Positions 45,897 through 57,029 of a DNA stretch of 64,000 bases are shown here, piece by piece (positions within the stretch are counted from its first letter, which is position 1; each line of letters starts with the position of its first letter). The translations under genes were made by a program, and so were the position numbers. This DNA comes from Limnanthes douglasii subsp. nivea. Lineage: Eukaryota; Streptophyta; Magnoliopsida; Brassicales; Limnanthaceae. The stretch covers positions 76,713,910-76,777,909 of the forward strand of contig JAUPFV010000001.1 in the NCBI GenBank assembly GCA_036936605.1. The letters are read 5' to 3'. Under the pieces are notes generated by a model. It saw nothing but the letters and a program-made list of their open reading frames with translations, ran no database searches and was not told the DNA's origin.

Positions 45897-47491
45897 GCTA
45901 GTAGAGATGTTGGTCTTCACGAAAAGTAAAGACTTTGTTGCTTTTGAAGTTGTTTTTTTCCTGATTCTTACTTGTCTTAGTTTATGGTTAAGAATCTTTT
46001 GAAAGCTTTTGCTGGTTTTCTTAATCTTTAACGTTGGTGTTGTAGGAAGACTACCTATGTTGTTTTGATCAGGCGTATTGTATCCTGATGCAGACAGATT
46101 AGCGCTAGAATTTATGAAGACAGGCGATCACCAGAAGAATACAGCGAATTGACAGTTTCGGAGCTCCCGGTGTCCAATTTTGACCCACAACACCTTATTT
46201 CGAAGGGAACGACGCCACGAGTTGAAGTCACCAGCTATGCTCGTGACATATAGCGTTTTTTGGGCATTCAGAGTCGTTTACTATTTTATTTCGAATTTTT
46301 ATTACTTTAGGGCATTTTTGGTATTTTCGTATTAGGGTTTTCATTCGAAACCTTACATAAACAGACTTTGTTTACGCTGTAAGAGAGTTGAATTTTGATA
46401 AATAAAATTAGGGTTTCCCTATATTGGCTTCTCTGCGTTTACTCTGTATCATATCCTGATTGAGACTTAGAATTAGTTGGGGAGACCTGGTCAAGATCCT
46501 CAATGGCTTCAATCATATCCTCAGAGTTACTCTTAATTTGAGTAGCTTCCTTAATGTAGATTTGGTCCTCATTAACTTGTTGTGATCTTATTATTGATTT
46601 AAGTTTTTGTCTCTGCTGTCTGATAGTAACATCTTGGGGAACTCTGACAATGTTTTGGTTTACTTGTATTACAGATTGAAGACCTTCCATTTCTTCTATG
46701 CGTTTATCACATTCAGGATTCTCAGAAGCAGGCAAGTATTTCTGTTGCTACTTGATAGCTTTCTTTTTATAATTTCCCACATTATGTCCAATGTGGTTAC
46801 AGAAATTGCAATAGTGTGGCACATTCTTGTAGGCAATTTCAACCCAACAGCTATCATTAGGACCAAACCCAATCCACATTTGATGTGGCAGCTTACATGT
46901 GACATCCAATTCAACCCAGCCATAGACTGCATTGAACAAAGCCCTATTTTGATTTGGCATCCACGTCTTTAAAGGACTGCCTATAGAGTTGAACATAGTA
47001 TCAATCATTGATTGATTGTATAGATATTCAGGAATCTTGGAGATTCTTGTCCAAATAGGGGTTATAGGACTTTCAATTTTAGGATTAAAGTTTGGTGACC
47101 ATTTCAGCACTCTCGTGATAGTGCTACCAATTGTCCATGCTGTCTTACTCCAAAGATTTCCAAGGTCTTCCTTCAAATCGAACTCAAACATAATGTGGTG
47201 AGGGTCTCTAGTAGAGATACTTAGACCACCTTTAAACTTTCTTTCAGCAATAAAGTTGTCAATCAGGTGTCTTTTAGGTATTCCCTCGGAAAAATTACCT
47301 ATACGAGTAAACTTAGACGATTCCATCAGAAAATCTTTGACATCCTTTGAAAATTGAATAGATATATGGTCATTCTTGTGGCTGATTGAGTCAGGCTTGA
47401 AACCATTCATTTCAGTTACACTTTTCTTGAAAAGATCTGCATATTTCTTTTTCCCTGATGAGTTTTCACCTTGCAGGCTGTTTTGATCCAT
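45897..47491 (-). pseudogene. LINE 2 ORF1: nucleic-acid-binding protein, split by a solo LTR
   Basis: Start ATG at 47491 (MDQNSLQGENSSGKKKYADL). The N-terminal half is the DUF4283-like domain of plant LINE ORF1 (FKGGLSISTRDPHHIMFEFD; ALFNAVYGWVELDV). A zinc knuckle YCNFCNHIGHNVGN follows, with the last Cys changed to Asn. A stop at 46748 separates the C-terminal acidic part (46735-46439, MPASENPECDKRIEEMEG). The reading frame then meets a solo LTR (46451-46086) and resumes with the duplicated SGY codons and TPDQNNIGSLPTTP at 46085-45897. ORF1 would coat the LINE RNA. Confidence 0.82.
46081..46456. repeat. Solo LTR of another retrotransposon inside LINE 2
   Basis: The LTR is 46086-46451 (366 bp), starting TGATGCAGACAG and ending CTCTGTATCA, flanked by TATCC on both sides (46081-46085 and 46452-46456). 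TG...CA ends with short inverted termini (TGATGCAGA/TGATACAGA) and a 5 bp duplication show LTR-element insertion followed by LTR-LTR recombination. It is unrelated to the Tat-family LTR. A TATA-like ACATAAACA and AATAAAAT near 46400 suggest + orientation; a copia origin is plausible but unproven. Confidence 0.85.
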
Positions 47492-47720
47492 AAAACACAA
47501 CCAGGAAAACAATCAAGAAGGACAAAGAATCATCAGAGGATAATCCACATCAGGAAGCTCACGAAGAAATAGAGCTCCAATTGGACAAAACGGAACAGCA
47601 CGAACCAAAATCACCAAAACCACAATCAACAAGGATGATCAGAGTAGCACGAACAAGCATGATTAGAGATTAGCCAACCAACGAAAAGACAACACAGACC
47701 TAAAATAAAAACATCTGGAA

Positions 47721-49439
47721 GATCTTGAAACAGAGAGCATTTCTTGAAACATTTTCTAAATCTTCAAAAATTCAAACTATCACCAGAATTTTTTTAATTT
47801 GGATCCCAACCGAAACCAATACCAAACGAATTTTGAGCATTTATATGCGAGTTTGATAAGATATCTTATATTTACAATTATAACTGTCCATACATTGCAG
47901 GGACCCACACTACATAATTTTCTTAAACTTAAAACCAAAAGTAGTTTAAGAATTTTAGAAAGAAAAAGTTATGCCAGTCCGAAGCAAATAGTGATAGCAC
48001 TATATTTTTCTAATTTGACCGCGTAGATATATTAGTAAGAAAAAGAACCAAACACCATAACTAAATTTATGTAAAACATTAGAGCCATAAAAAAACTTAT
48101 AAAATAGTCCAAAATGAACGATAATTAACATTTGAATTACAAATTAGCTGATCAAATTTAATATCACCAATTTCATCCAAAATCCAATTTAACGTATAGT
48201 TTTTCCAAAAACTAAAATTTCAGTACAAATTTAAAATTTAGGAAGTTATATCCGATCCCGTTTTGTTAGACCTCCTATGGTTAAATCTCGTTTTATATTT
48301 GTCGTTAAATCTCGTTTTATATTTGTCGGAGTATTTTAACTCTTTTGAATATTTCATAACTTAAAAAAACTATATAAATTATTTTATAAATCTTTTACCG
48401 TATAAAATATACTTCCTTTTACAAAATTTTGAAATGGTGGAACCTCTATTCATAAACTATTATATTTTATTTTTTATGTAATTATTATTTTTTGATATCT
48501 AAAGTTTTGGTATTTACAATCAAATAATATATTTTTAGTGAAACGAGATTGATCGTATCTCAATTATATATTACTAATAAAAAGAATATTTTTATTATAA
48601 TAAAGTTAAGTATATTTATTAATTTGTCGTTGTAATTATTCGGGCCATATGTTATTTTATTTATAAATTTTAATTTTTTTTTATCGATTTATAGATTTTA
48701 TATTCGTTACAATTTGTTGTTTTTAGTATACGATTATTATTGAATCTTAATTCTCTAAGATAGTTTCTTTCTAAAGTTAAGGAAAGAAATACAATAATTT
48801 TGTGAACCAAATTAGAGTTTGTTTTTATAATGAAAAAGGCTAATTTTTCTAATTATCATTGTTGTTTTGGTATTGCCATCTAAAAAAACATTATTTGTGA
48901 GTATTTTGTCATTAAATCATAATAGATGAGAATTTATAAAGCTCAGTCGTGATCTATCATAAATGCATAACTTTTTTGGGTAATCTACCAATAACCACCA
49001 AACATCAAACTCATTTAGCAATAACTACTCAAGGTTTGATAAAGTACGGATAGTGTTATATTAGTCTTTACCAATAATCACCTAGATATTTTTAAATATC
49101 AAGTATACCTTTGTTTATATGCATGTGATACGTTCTTCAATGAATTCTAGGTTTTATTATTATTTTTGGATCGTGAATTCTAAGTTTTGCTATATTTCAG
49201 GTTTATTTATTCTTAATTTTTTTTCTACTATTGGCAATCAATTCTTTTTTTGTCTTCTATGTGTTTTTTGAAATCGCTCATCACGTAATTTTCATTATCT
49301 GATTTTTTTTTTCTTTCAAATTATTTTGTGGTTGTTCTTTTATACATATGGTTGTTTTAGTTATGTTGATTATTTGGTTTCATATATTCACATAATATTT
49401 TTGAAAATTATCTAAAAAGAGTAATTTCGAGAAAATAGA
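47721..49439. other. AT-rich intergenic DNA
   Basis: No gene seen. A perfect 24 bp tandem duplication (TTAAATCTCGTTTTATATTT plus GTCG, 48281-48304 and 48305-48328) is the only clear structure. The phrase CTACCAATAACCACCAAACA at about 48985 resembles MITE/MULE terminal wording, but no partner was found. Confidence 0.45.
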
Positions 49440-49665
49440 TTTGGAGATTTTTTGTAGTTTGTAGGTGTGGTTGTGAAATTACAGGTTGTTGTGTTGCGTA
49501 AATACTAAGTATTACGTAGGTGCAGAATTACACTTACTCTAGTTGCGAAATTAGTTTGTGTTGTTTGCTTGCGAAATTTTGTGCAAATTCGTTGCAATAA
49601 TACTTATTTTCCTTCGTTATTTTTTGTTGTGGAAATATATAAAAGTTGGGTGCAAAAGTAGTTTT
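49440..49665. repeat. Left part of a diverged GTTGCGAAATTACG repeat field
   Basis: The words GTTGTGAAATTACAGG, GTTGCGTAAATAC, GTTGCGAAATTAG and TTGCGAAATTTTGTGC recur at 20-40 bp intervals. The same family resumes at 52680 on the far side of a copia fragment. Confidence 0.65.
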
Positions 49666-49667
49666 GT

Positions 49668-52568
49668 TTGTTTTCTCATCAACAAAGTTTTTCTAGTAGT
49701 TCTTCAAAGGTCCCGACGACATTTCCCAGTTTACGTCTCGAGGTACTTCTTTATCTGCCCCATGTTATTCTACAAAATTGTCATGAGAATTCCAATTGCT
49801 ACGCCAAATATGGGTATCCTGCAAGCTGGGTGAAACATCCGGGCACTACACCACCTTATGGCAGTGGAGAGGGAGATCAGCGTGGAATGCCAGCCGGCGG
49901 CGGCACTCCAATGCGGTGCAGCACGACGACACGAACAACCACCATGGGTCTGCCGGCTGCAGCTATTGTCGAGTTACTTGTTGGCAAGGCTTCTCATCTT
50001 TCTTGTCAGTTGCAGCACTTGTTTTTCCTTCTTTCAGTAGACAAAGTTTCCCAGACTGATGAGCTTTTGATTGGTGAGTTGTTCAGTACCCCTTATATTA
50101 TTGATACTGGGACTTCTAATCACATGGCAAGTGACATCTCTCTATTGTACAATGTTACTATTATGCCAGCCTGTGTAGTATCTCTGCCCGATGGTTCTCA
50201 GGTTACTGCTACACATTATGGTAGTGTGCGCTTATCTTGTTAGTTATCTTTGTATAATGTACTTTTGGTTCATAAGCTTACATGTAATATGTTTTGAGTA
50301 TCTCCCTTAAATGATGATCTCGAGTGTATTGTTTGTTGTGCTAAGTTTGGTTGTGTTATTCAGGACCGGCGATTAGGGACTATGATTGGACTGGATGAGC
50401 GAAGATGTGGAATGTATTACTTTGGGGTGCTGTGAAGACCGAAGTTTGTAGTGCTGGTGGGTGATAGTGATGTTGAGTTGTGGCACCGTAAGTTGAAACA
50501 TCCCTTGGCTAAGATAGTTTAGCCTCTATCTTTTTTTTGTACTCGTGATCAGAGTGTAGCTCACCCGTGTGATGTTTGTTTTTGCGATAACAGACTCGTG
50601 AATGTTTTTCTGTCAGTGATTCAACAACGACTGCTTGCTTTAAATTAATTCATTCTGATTTATGAGGTCCTTATCATAATTTGTGTTCCTGTGCTACACG
50701 ATATCTTCTTACTATAGTTGATGATTACCCCCATGCTGTATGGAATTATTTGTTGGCTAAGAAAACAGAAGTAACTTCCATGTTTTTACAATTTCTTGCA
50801 ATGGCTAGAAAACAATTTAATGGGGTTGTTAAGACAGTGCGCAGTGATAATGTCACTGAATTTTTATCTGTGTGCCGTATCTTTATGATTTGGGTATTAT
50901 TTTTCAGTCTTCATGTGTGGCTACTCTTCAGCAAAATGGTATGGTCGAACGAAAACATAGATATATATTGAATGTTGCATGTGCTCTCAGGTTTGAAGGT
51001 AACTTACATGTTAAATTTTGGAGGGAGTATATTTTGACTGCCGATTATTTGATTCATAGAACTCTTTCTTAATTTTTGGGTTCTAATACTCCATTTGAGA
51101 TGCTTTTTGGTGTGCCTCATGTTTTCTCCGAGCTTCGTATATTTGGGTCTCTGTGTTATGTGCATGATCAGAGGTCTAAGGGTGACAAGTTTTTGAGTCC
51201 TAGTCGCCGGTGTGTTTTTGTGGCTACCGGTATGGCAAAAAAGATTGTAAAGTATATGATTTAGAAAGTCAAGAGTTTTTTGTTACTCGTGATGTAAAGT
51301 TTTTTGAACATATATTTCTATTTGCATCAGTTCATGTGCTCTCTGAGTTGCGTTGTCCTGAGACTGAGGTCGATGCACCTTTTACTACTACTCTGGAGTT
51401 TTGGGAGGAAGTTGAGAAGGCCTCACAGATTGAAGAGGGGGAGTCACCGGATGGCGGCATCCCTGTGGTAGCACCACTCGCGGAGGTTGCCGAGATTGGT
51501 GATGCGCAACCTCCACCTCAGGTTGGTGGCAGCGGTGTCTCAAATCCACCAGTAGTTTCAGATGTTATTTCAGATACTCTGGGTATTGTTTCAGATCTTG
51601 GACGATACAAGCGTATTATGATTATTTTTACTCGTTTAAAGGATTTTGTGATGACTACAATAGTAAACTCATTACCATCTGCTCCTTATACTCCTGGTTC
51701 CATTCCATCTCGTGATCACGGTATGCCTTATCCTCACTTATTATATAGACATTTCTCGTTTCTCGTTGGCACACCGCTCTTTTTTTGCAGCTATTACCTC
51801 TGGGGATGAGCCAAAGTCATTTGGAGAGGCCATGCGGCACCCTGGTTGGAGAGGGGTAATACAACAGGAGATTCAGGCATTAGAGGATAATCATACTTGG
51901 ACCTTGGCGCATCTACCTCCAAGAAAAAAGCTTTAGGGAGTTAGTGGATTTATAAAATTATATATCATGTTGATGGGAGAGTAGAGCGCCTCGAAACTCG
52001 TTTGTTCGTGTTTGATAATTACCAAGTAGAAGGGGTTTATTATACAGAGACCATTTCCCTTGTTGCCAAGATGGTTATTGTACATCTTTTATTAGCGGTT
52101 GCAGTAGCTCAGAATTGGGAGTTACATCAGATAGATGTACATAATGCCTTTCTACATAGTCATTTGGATGAGGAGGTTTACATGAAAATTCCTCCAGGTT
52201 TTGACAGAGGGCGCGAAAGGAAGGTTTGTCACATTAGCAAATCGTTGTATGGCCTGAAGCAGGCACCTGAGTGTTGGTTTGTCAAGTTAGTGGTTGCACT
52301 GAAGAGGTATGGGTTTGTTCAGTCCTATTCATATTATTCTTTATTCTTTTATTCCACGAGTGATTGTCCTATGCATGTTTTGGTGTACGTTGATGATCTT
52401 ATTTTATCTGGGATTGACCCTGGTGCATTGGTGGAGTTTAAGAAATACTTGAGCACTTACTTTCATATGAAAGACTTAGGTCATCTCAAATTGTTTTATG
52501 GATTTAAAGTAGCATGGAGTCCCACGGGTATCTTTATCTGCCAACGTAAATATATATGGGCTATTTAA
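49668..52568 (+). pseudogene. Ty1/copia pol, truncated (copia 2)
   Basis: Order on the + strand: zinc-knuckle trace (CHENSNCYAKYGYP) at about 49780; protease at about 50100 with active site YIIDTGTSNHMASD; integrase at about 50640-51200 with IHSDL (Asp), TVRSDN (Asp) and QQNGMVERKHRYI (Glu); linker with SLCYVHDQR and CRRCVFV; RT at 51810-52568 with VHNAFLHSHLDEEVYMKIPP, SKSLYGLKQAPECW and catalytic YVDDLILSG. The frame stops after QRKYIWAI, where RNase H should follow; RNase H and both LTRs are missing. Several stops and frame changes (50240, 50660, 51070, 51250, 51935) make it inactive. Confidence 0.85.
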
Positions 52569-52679
52569 AATAATATTTTTTAAATTGAATATGTTCTTTT
52601 TATTCTTTTATTCTTTTATTATTTCTTAAACAATTTGGAATTGGACATGCAATGTCTATTTTTTCACTTATAAAAATAA

Positions 52680-54300
52680 CCATTGTGAGTTAGTTGCTGA
52701 ATTACACTCATTTTGGTTACGGAAAAAATGTTACTGTGAACAAATATATGTCTAATTGGTGCGAAATTATATTGTAATTGGTTGCATAAATGTGGTATAA
52801 TTGGTTGTGAGATAACATTTGAGTTGCAGAAAATAGTGGTGTTATGAAAAATAAGTCAAATTGGGTGTGAACTTATGCTTTAATTGGTTGCGGAATTACG
52901 TTGTATATGGTTGTGGATTAATATTTTGAGTTACAATAATATTATCAGTTGCTAAATTAAGGGAAAATTTGGTGTGATAATAAAGTTACAGTTGTGAAAT
53001 AAAAATATATAATAAACAATAAATGAAAAATAATACTCCAAACAAAAAAGAGTGTAGTTTAGAGACATACAACTTTTACAAAAAAAAACATAGTTGTGAC
53101 TTAAACAGATGGACACCTACCAAAATCTGAATGTATGTTTATGATTAAGAAATAAACCAAACATTTATTCTCTTATGTTTGAGCAAGATCTTCTTTTGGT
53201 TGGCATAAGATCTCATTCAAAAGGTTGCAGAAATATATTGATTTTCTTTTTCAAGTTATTTAACATGTTCTTTAAGACTAGCATTTGGTCCTTGGAGTTC
53301 TTTAATTTGTTTTTTGTTTTTTGTTTTTTGTTTCTAGTTCTTCAATCTATTTATTGAGGTCCTCTAGACCAATATCTTCAAACTGAAAAATTAAAAAAAA
53401 GTTATATCAAAGTCTGGTTGTGAAATTACGTTCAATTGGTTCTGAAAATATAATTTTAGATGATAAAAATGGTTGCAGAATTACGTGTTAATTGTTTATG
53501 GAATTACGAGTAAAATGATTGTGAAAATATGTTTTTAGGTATGAAATACAAAAATAACTTGTTGGGGGATTATCTTTTAAACGGTTGCGGATTTACTAGT
53601 AAAATGGTTGCAAAAATAGATTTTTAGTTGCGGAAAAATACTACAGTTACATGTTAATATTAATTTTTCAATTCATTGACTTCTTTCTGAAGATTCTTTA
53701 ATTTTATTTTTCTGTGAGCTGAATTATAATAGGTGGAAGTCGTGAAGATTCTTTATTTCTTTTTCCAGCTAAATTGTAGGTGGAAATCCTCATTTGAAGA
53801 ATACTAATTTTTTTTGACATGTTCAATCTGCATTACATAGTCAAAATACATGTAAATTAATATTACGGAAAAAGTCTATTACGTGTGGAAATCAAAATAA
53901 AAATCGGATATAGAAGCTACTGTAACTTGGTTATAGAAATATGTGCAAATTGGTCGCGAGAAAAACCTTTTAAGTGTGAAAATCAAAATACAAACTAGTC
54001 TTGGACTACTGTACCTGGTTGCGGAAATACGTGCAAAATATTTGCATAAAAAATCTATTAGATGTGAAAGTCAAAAGACAAACTGAACTCGAAGCTATTG
54101 TAACTTGGTTGCGATAAAACGTACAAAATTATTGCGAGATAAGTCTGAGAATAAATTTAACAATTATGCTAACTTAGTTGTTGAAATACGTGTAAAATGG
54201 TTGTGCAAAAATAAAAAGAAAAATCATCCAAAACTTTCAAACATATACACATTGGTTACTAATTAAAATATTGGTTGCGAAAAAAAAAAACCAAATCATT
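52680..54300. repeat. Right part of the GTTGCGAAATTACG repeat field
   Basis: Variants of TTGGTTGCGGAAATACGTGC and GTTGCGGAATTACG recur at about 25-60 bp spacing over 1.6 kb, mixed with AAAATAC and ATTGGTTGC words. It is very diverged, so the unit length is not fixed. No coding potential. Confidence 0.65.
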
Positions 54301-54430
54301 AAAACCAAACCCAAACCCAAACGATTAATGCTGTTTTTAAAGTTAATTGAAAACAAAAAATAAAACTGATTATAAATTTTTTAATCTAAACAATTATATA
54401 TATATATATAATGAAATATAACCTAACCCA

Positions 54431-56189
54431 TATATTTAAGGAAAATGTCACACTAAATACCTTCTCACCAAACTTATTATCATCTAGTACCCAAACTATT
54501 TTCTCTGCCTACTAAATACCCATCTCACCAAACTAATTCATTTCTAATACCCAGCTCATATTTTCCTTCCTGAAATATCCTCAAATGTGCTCTATTCTCT
54601 TCTTTCCCTTCTTTGTTATGCTTTTCACGAATAGAAGCTGTGTTTTTTTTCCAACTTTTGTTAGTTCATGGGTTTTCTTAGTTCCTTGTTTTTTTTGTTT
54701 TCAAAGATTTCAAGTTTACTCTGTTTACATTAAAGTCTTGTTTTTGTTTAGACCTTGTTGAAACCAGTTTTTTAATTTTTTTTCGAAGTCGAGATTTGGT
54801 ACAGGTTCTCTAATGGCGTTTATAGCTTACCTGTGTTGTTGAAGACGATAGCTGTTGTTTACTGTTGCATGTAGCTTTATATGCTATCTCGCGCAATGTA
54901 GCTTTTAAACATTTTCATCCATCTAGCGTCATAGGTACAACTCGTCTAGCGTCATAGTACGTGCATATCTAGCGTTAGAGTACAGGCTAATCTAGCGTCA
55001 TATTACGGTTATATCTAGCGTCATAAGACGTGCACATCTAGCTTCATATGATATGTTAATCTAGCGTCATATGCAGTGTCCATTTTCATCCATCTAGCGT
55101 CATAGGTACAACTCGTCTAGCGTCATAGTACGTGCATATCTAGCGTTAGAGTACGAGCTATATTACGGTTACATCTAGCGTCATAAGACGTGCACATCTA
55201 GCGTCATATGATATGTTAATCTAGCGTCAAATGCAGTGTCCATTTTCATCCATCTAGCATCATAGTACGTGCATATCTAGCGTTAGAGTACGTGCATATC
55301 TAGCGTTAGAGTACGGGCTAATCTAGCGTCATATTACGGTTACATCTAGCGTCATATGATATGTTAATCTAGCGTCAAATGCAGTGTCCATTTTCATCCA
55401 TCTAGCGTCATAGGTACAACTCGTCTAGCGACATAGTACGTGCATATCTAGCGTTAGAGTACGGGCTAATCTAGCGTCATATTACGGTTACATCTAGCGT
55501 CATAAGACGTGCACATCTAGCGTCATAAGACCTGCACATCTGATGAAAATTGAACTTATGAAACAATTTGAAGTAGTTAACGGAATTCTTTTCCGGCAGT
55601 CCATCGACTGTTAAAATTTCCTTAACCGGCTCTGAGAACCATTATTTGGATATCGAAAGTGAAAGTCCCTCCTAATCCTTGGCACTTCTGTAATCGTGAA
55701 TCCAAAGCTAATAACACCACCAGAAACACCAAGAAACTACAACTGTAGTTAGTGATCCAAGTCATGGATTGAATTTTCCGAGAAAATTTGTAATTTTCCG
55801 GGAAAATTCAGAAACTTAAACCGATAAAAAGTGAATCAAAAGTGGTGTTGCAAGACAAAAAGAGATTTAGAGATAGAGAGACGGTGTGTACTGTTCTGTC
55901 CGTATATGTGTATGATTGTGGGGTTTGGTTGAACTGATGAAACAATTTGGTAATAAAAGGGATTTCGAAACACCATATCTGATGAAAATCCAAAGATAGA
56001 AGAGAGAAAAAAAAAACACAAAAAAAAATGAATATTAATAATAACTTACTTTCTCTTTCTTTTAGTATTACGACTAATTTGGTAAAAATATTAGTTTCTT
56101 ACTACTAGTCTAAGGGTCTCATATTTGGATACTTATTTGAAATTACATACCACTAAAAGATATTTAGTGGTACTTATCCCTATATTTAA
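54431..56189. mobile_element. Mutator-like non-autonomous element with 9 bp target duplication
   Basis: The element is 54440-56180 (1741 bp), flanked by TATATTTAA on both sides (54431-54439 and 56181-56189). The ends are diverged inverted repeats: left GGAAAATGTCACACTAAATA, right (reverse complement) GGGATAAGTACCACTAAATA. The interior carries a higher-order tandem array and about 600 bp of non-repetitive sequence that could be a captured host fragment. No transposase is present. Its right end is about 80 bp before the probable 5' UTR of the GRAS gene. Confidence 0.82.
54911..55545. repeat. Higher-order tandem repeat based on TCTAGCGTCATA
   Basis: Basic units of about 20-26 bp (CATCTAGCGTCATA plus a variable 8-12 bp such as AGACGTGCA, TTACGGTTA or GTACAACTCG) occur in a fixed order that repeats as a block. 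Blocks start with CATTTTCATCCATCTAGC at 54911, 55081, 55241 and 55389, so the higher-order period is about 150-170 bp with deletions. Confidence 0.9.
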
Positions 56190-57029
56190 TTATTTACGTA
56201 ACTACGCAGGATAGAATTCAATTTTTATTATTTTAAAAATGATTGTTGGTGAAATTATTTAACACAGCACCCTCTTCTCTCCGCTCTCTTAACTTCCATT
56301 CTCGCACTCTCTCTATGCTGAACCCCATCCAACATTCACAATCCTCAAAATTTTGCAGGTACTTTTTTGTCCTTAATTTCTTTTATTCCATCTACTCTAG
56401 TACTGACTTCTAGTTCTGAGTCAATTGTTGAACTTCAGTTTCATATTTTGTGTATGTTCTTCCCTTGCTTATTGATCAATTCTTGAATTCTAAAACTGGG
56501 TTTTTTATTTTGAATCGGATTCACCACTGTCAGGTCTATTAATGATATAGAAGAATTTTTGAACCAAGACAAGATTTGTTTTTTAAGTGATCATTAATCA
56601 ACAAAACTGCTAACTATTCCTTATTTGGACAGAGTTACTTAAAGTATGTTATAGACCTGATTGGATCTCTGGAAATTTGAGGGAAACATTAAAAAATAAA
56701 ATTAGGGACAAAAATAAACTTTGTTTGGTTGTAAGGAACTATCTTGTGAACTGCTGGTAGCTTAGTATAACTAGTATAGTGTCAGAGCTAAAAAGTTCAG
56801 ATTGGGTTATAATATTATGTAATAATATTACTTATTGGAATAAGAAAAATGTGTACTTGCGTTTATCTTGTCGATTCTCTAGAACAAAGATTGTTTAAAC
56901 ATGTTTTAGTTTGTACAGCGATGTGATTTATGTGTCTTTCTTGCAGACTAGTGAGTTTATAGCCATTTGCTTAGTAAAACTCAAAGAGTGCCATTTCAGC
57001 TCTTTAAGACAGCAGGACATACAGGCCTG
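56190..57029 (+). promoter_or_regulatory. Short promoter, 5' UTR intron and uORF of the PAT1-like gene
   Basis: A CT-rich leader starts at about 56265, typical of a plant 5' UTR. A likely UTR intron runs 56359-56946 (GTACTTTT...TTCTTGCAG), with the ATG 83 bp into the next exon. If spliced so, an upstream ORF of 19 codons (ATG at 56315, MLNPIQHSQSSK...) crosses the junction and ends before the main ATG. Only about 75 bp of non-TE sequence lies between the upstream Mutator-like element and the leader. The transcription start is inferred. Confidence 0.55.

Larger units (their letters stand above)
41859..47720 (-). mobile_element. LINE 2: non-LTR retrotransposon with ORF1 and ORF2
   Basis: This is an almost full-length L1-type plant LINE on the - strand, tail to tail with LINE 1. 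It has a 5' UTR at about 47720-47492, ORF1 (nucleic-acid binding) and ORF2 (endonuclease, RT, zf-RVT, RNase H). ORF1 is split by a solo LTR. ORF2 has several stops. No target duplication was identified because the 3' end is unclear. Confidence 0.85.

Noticed and set aside
54911..55545. CRISPR-like alternation of a conserved word and variable spacers
   Set aside because: The variable parts recur in the same order in each block, the units drift, no cas genes exist and the genome is a plant. It is a higher-order tandem repeat.
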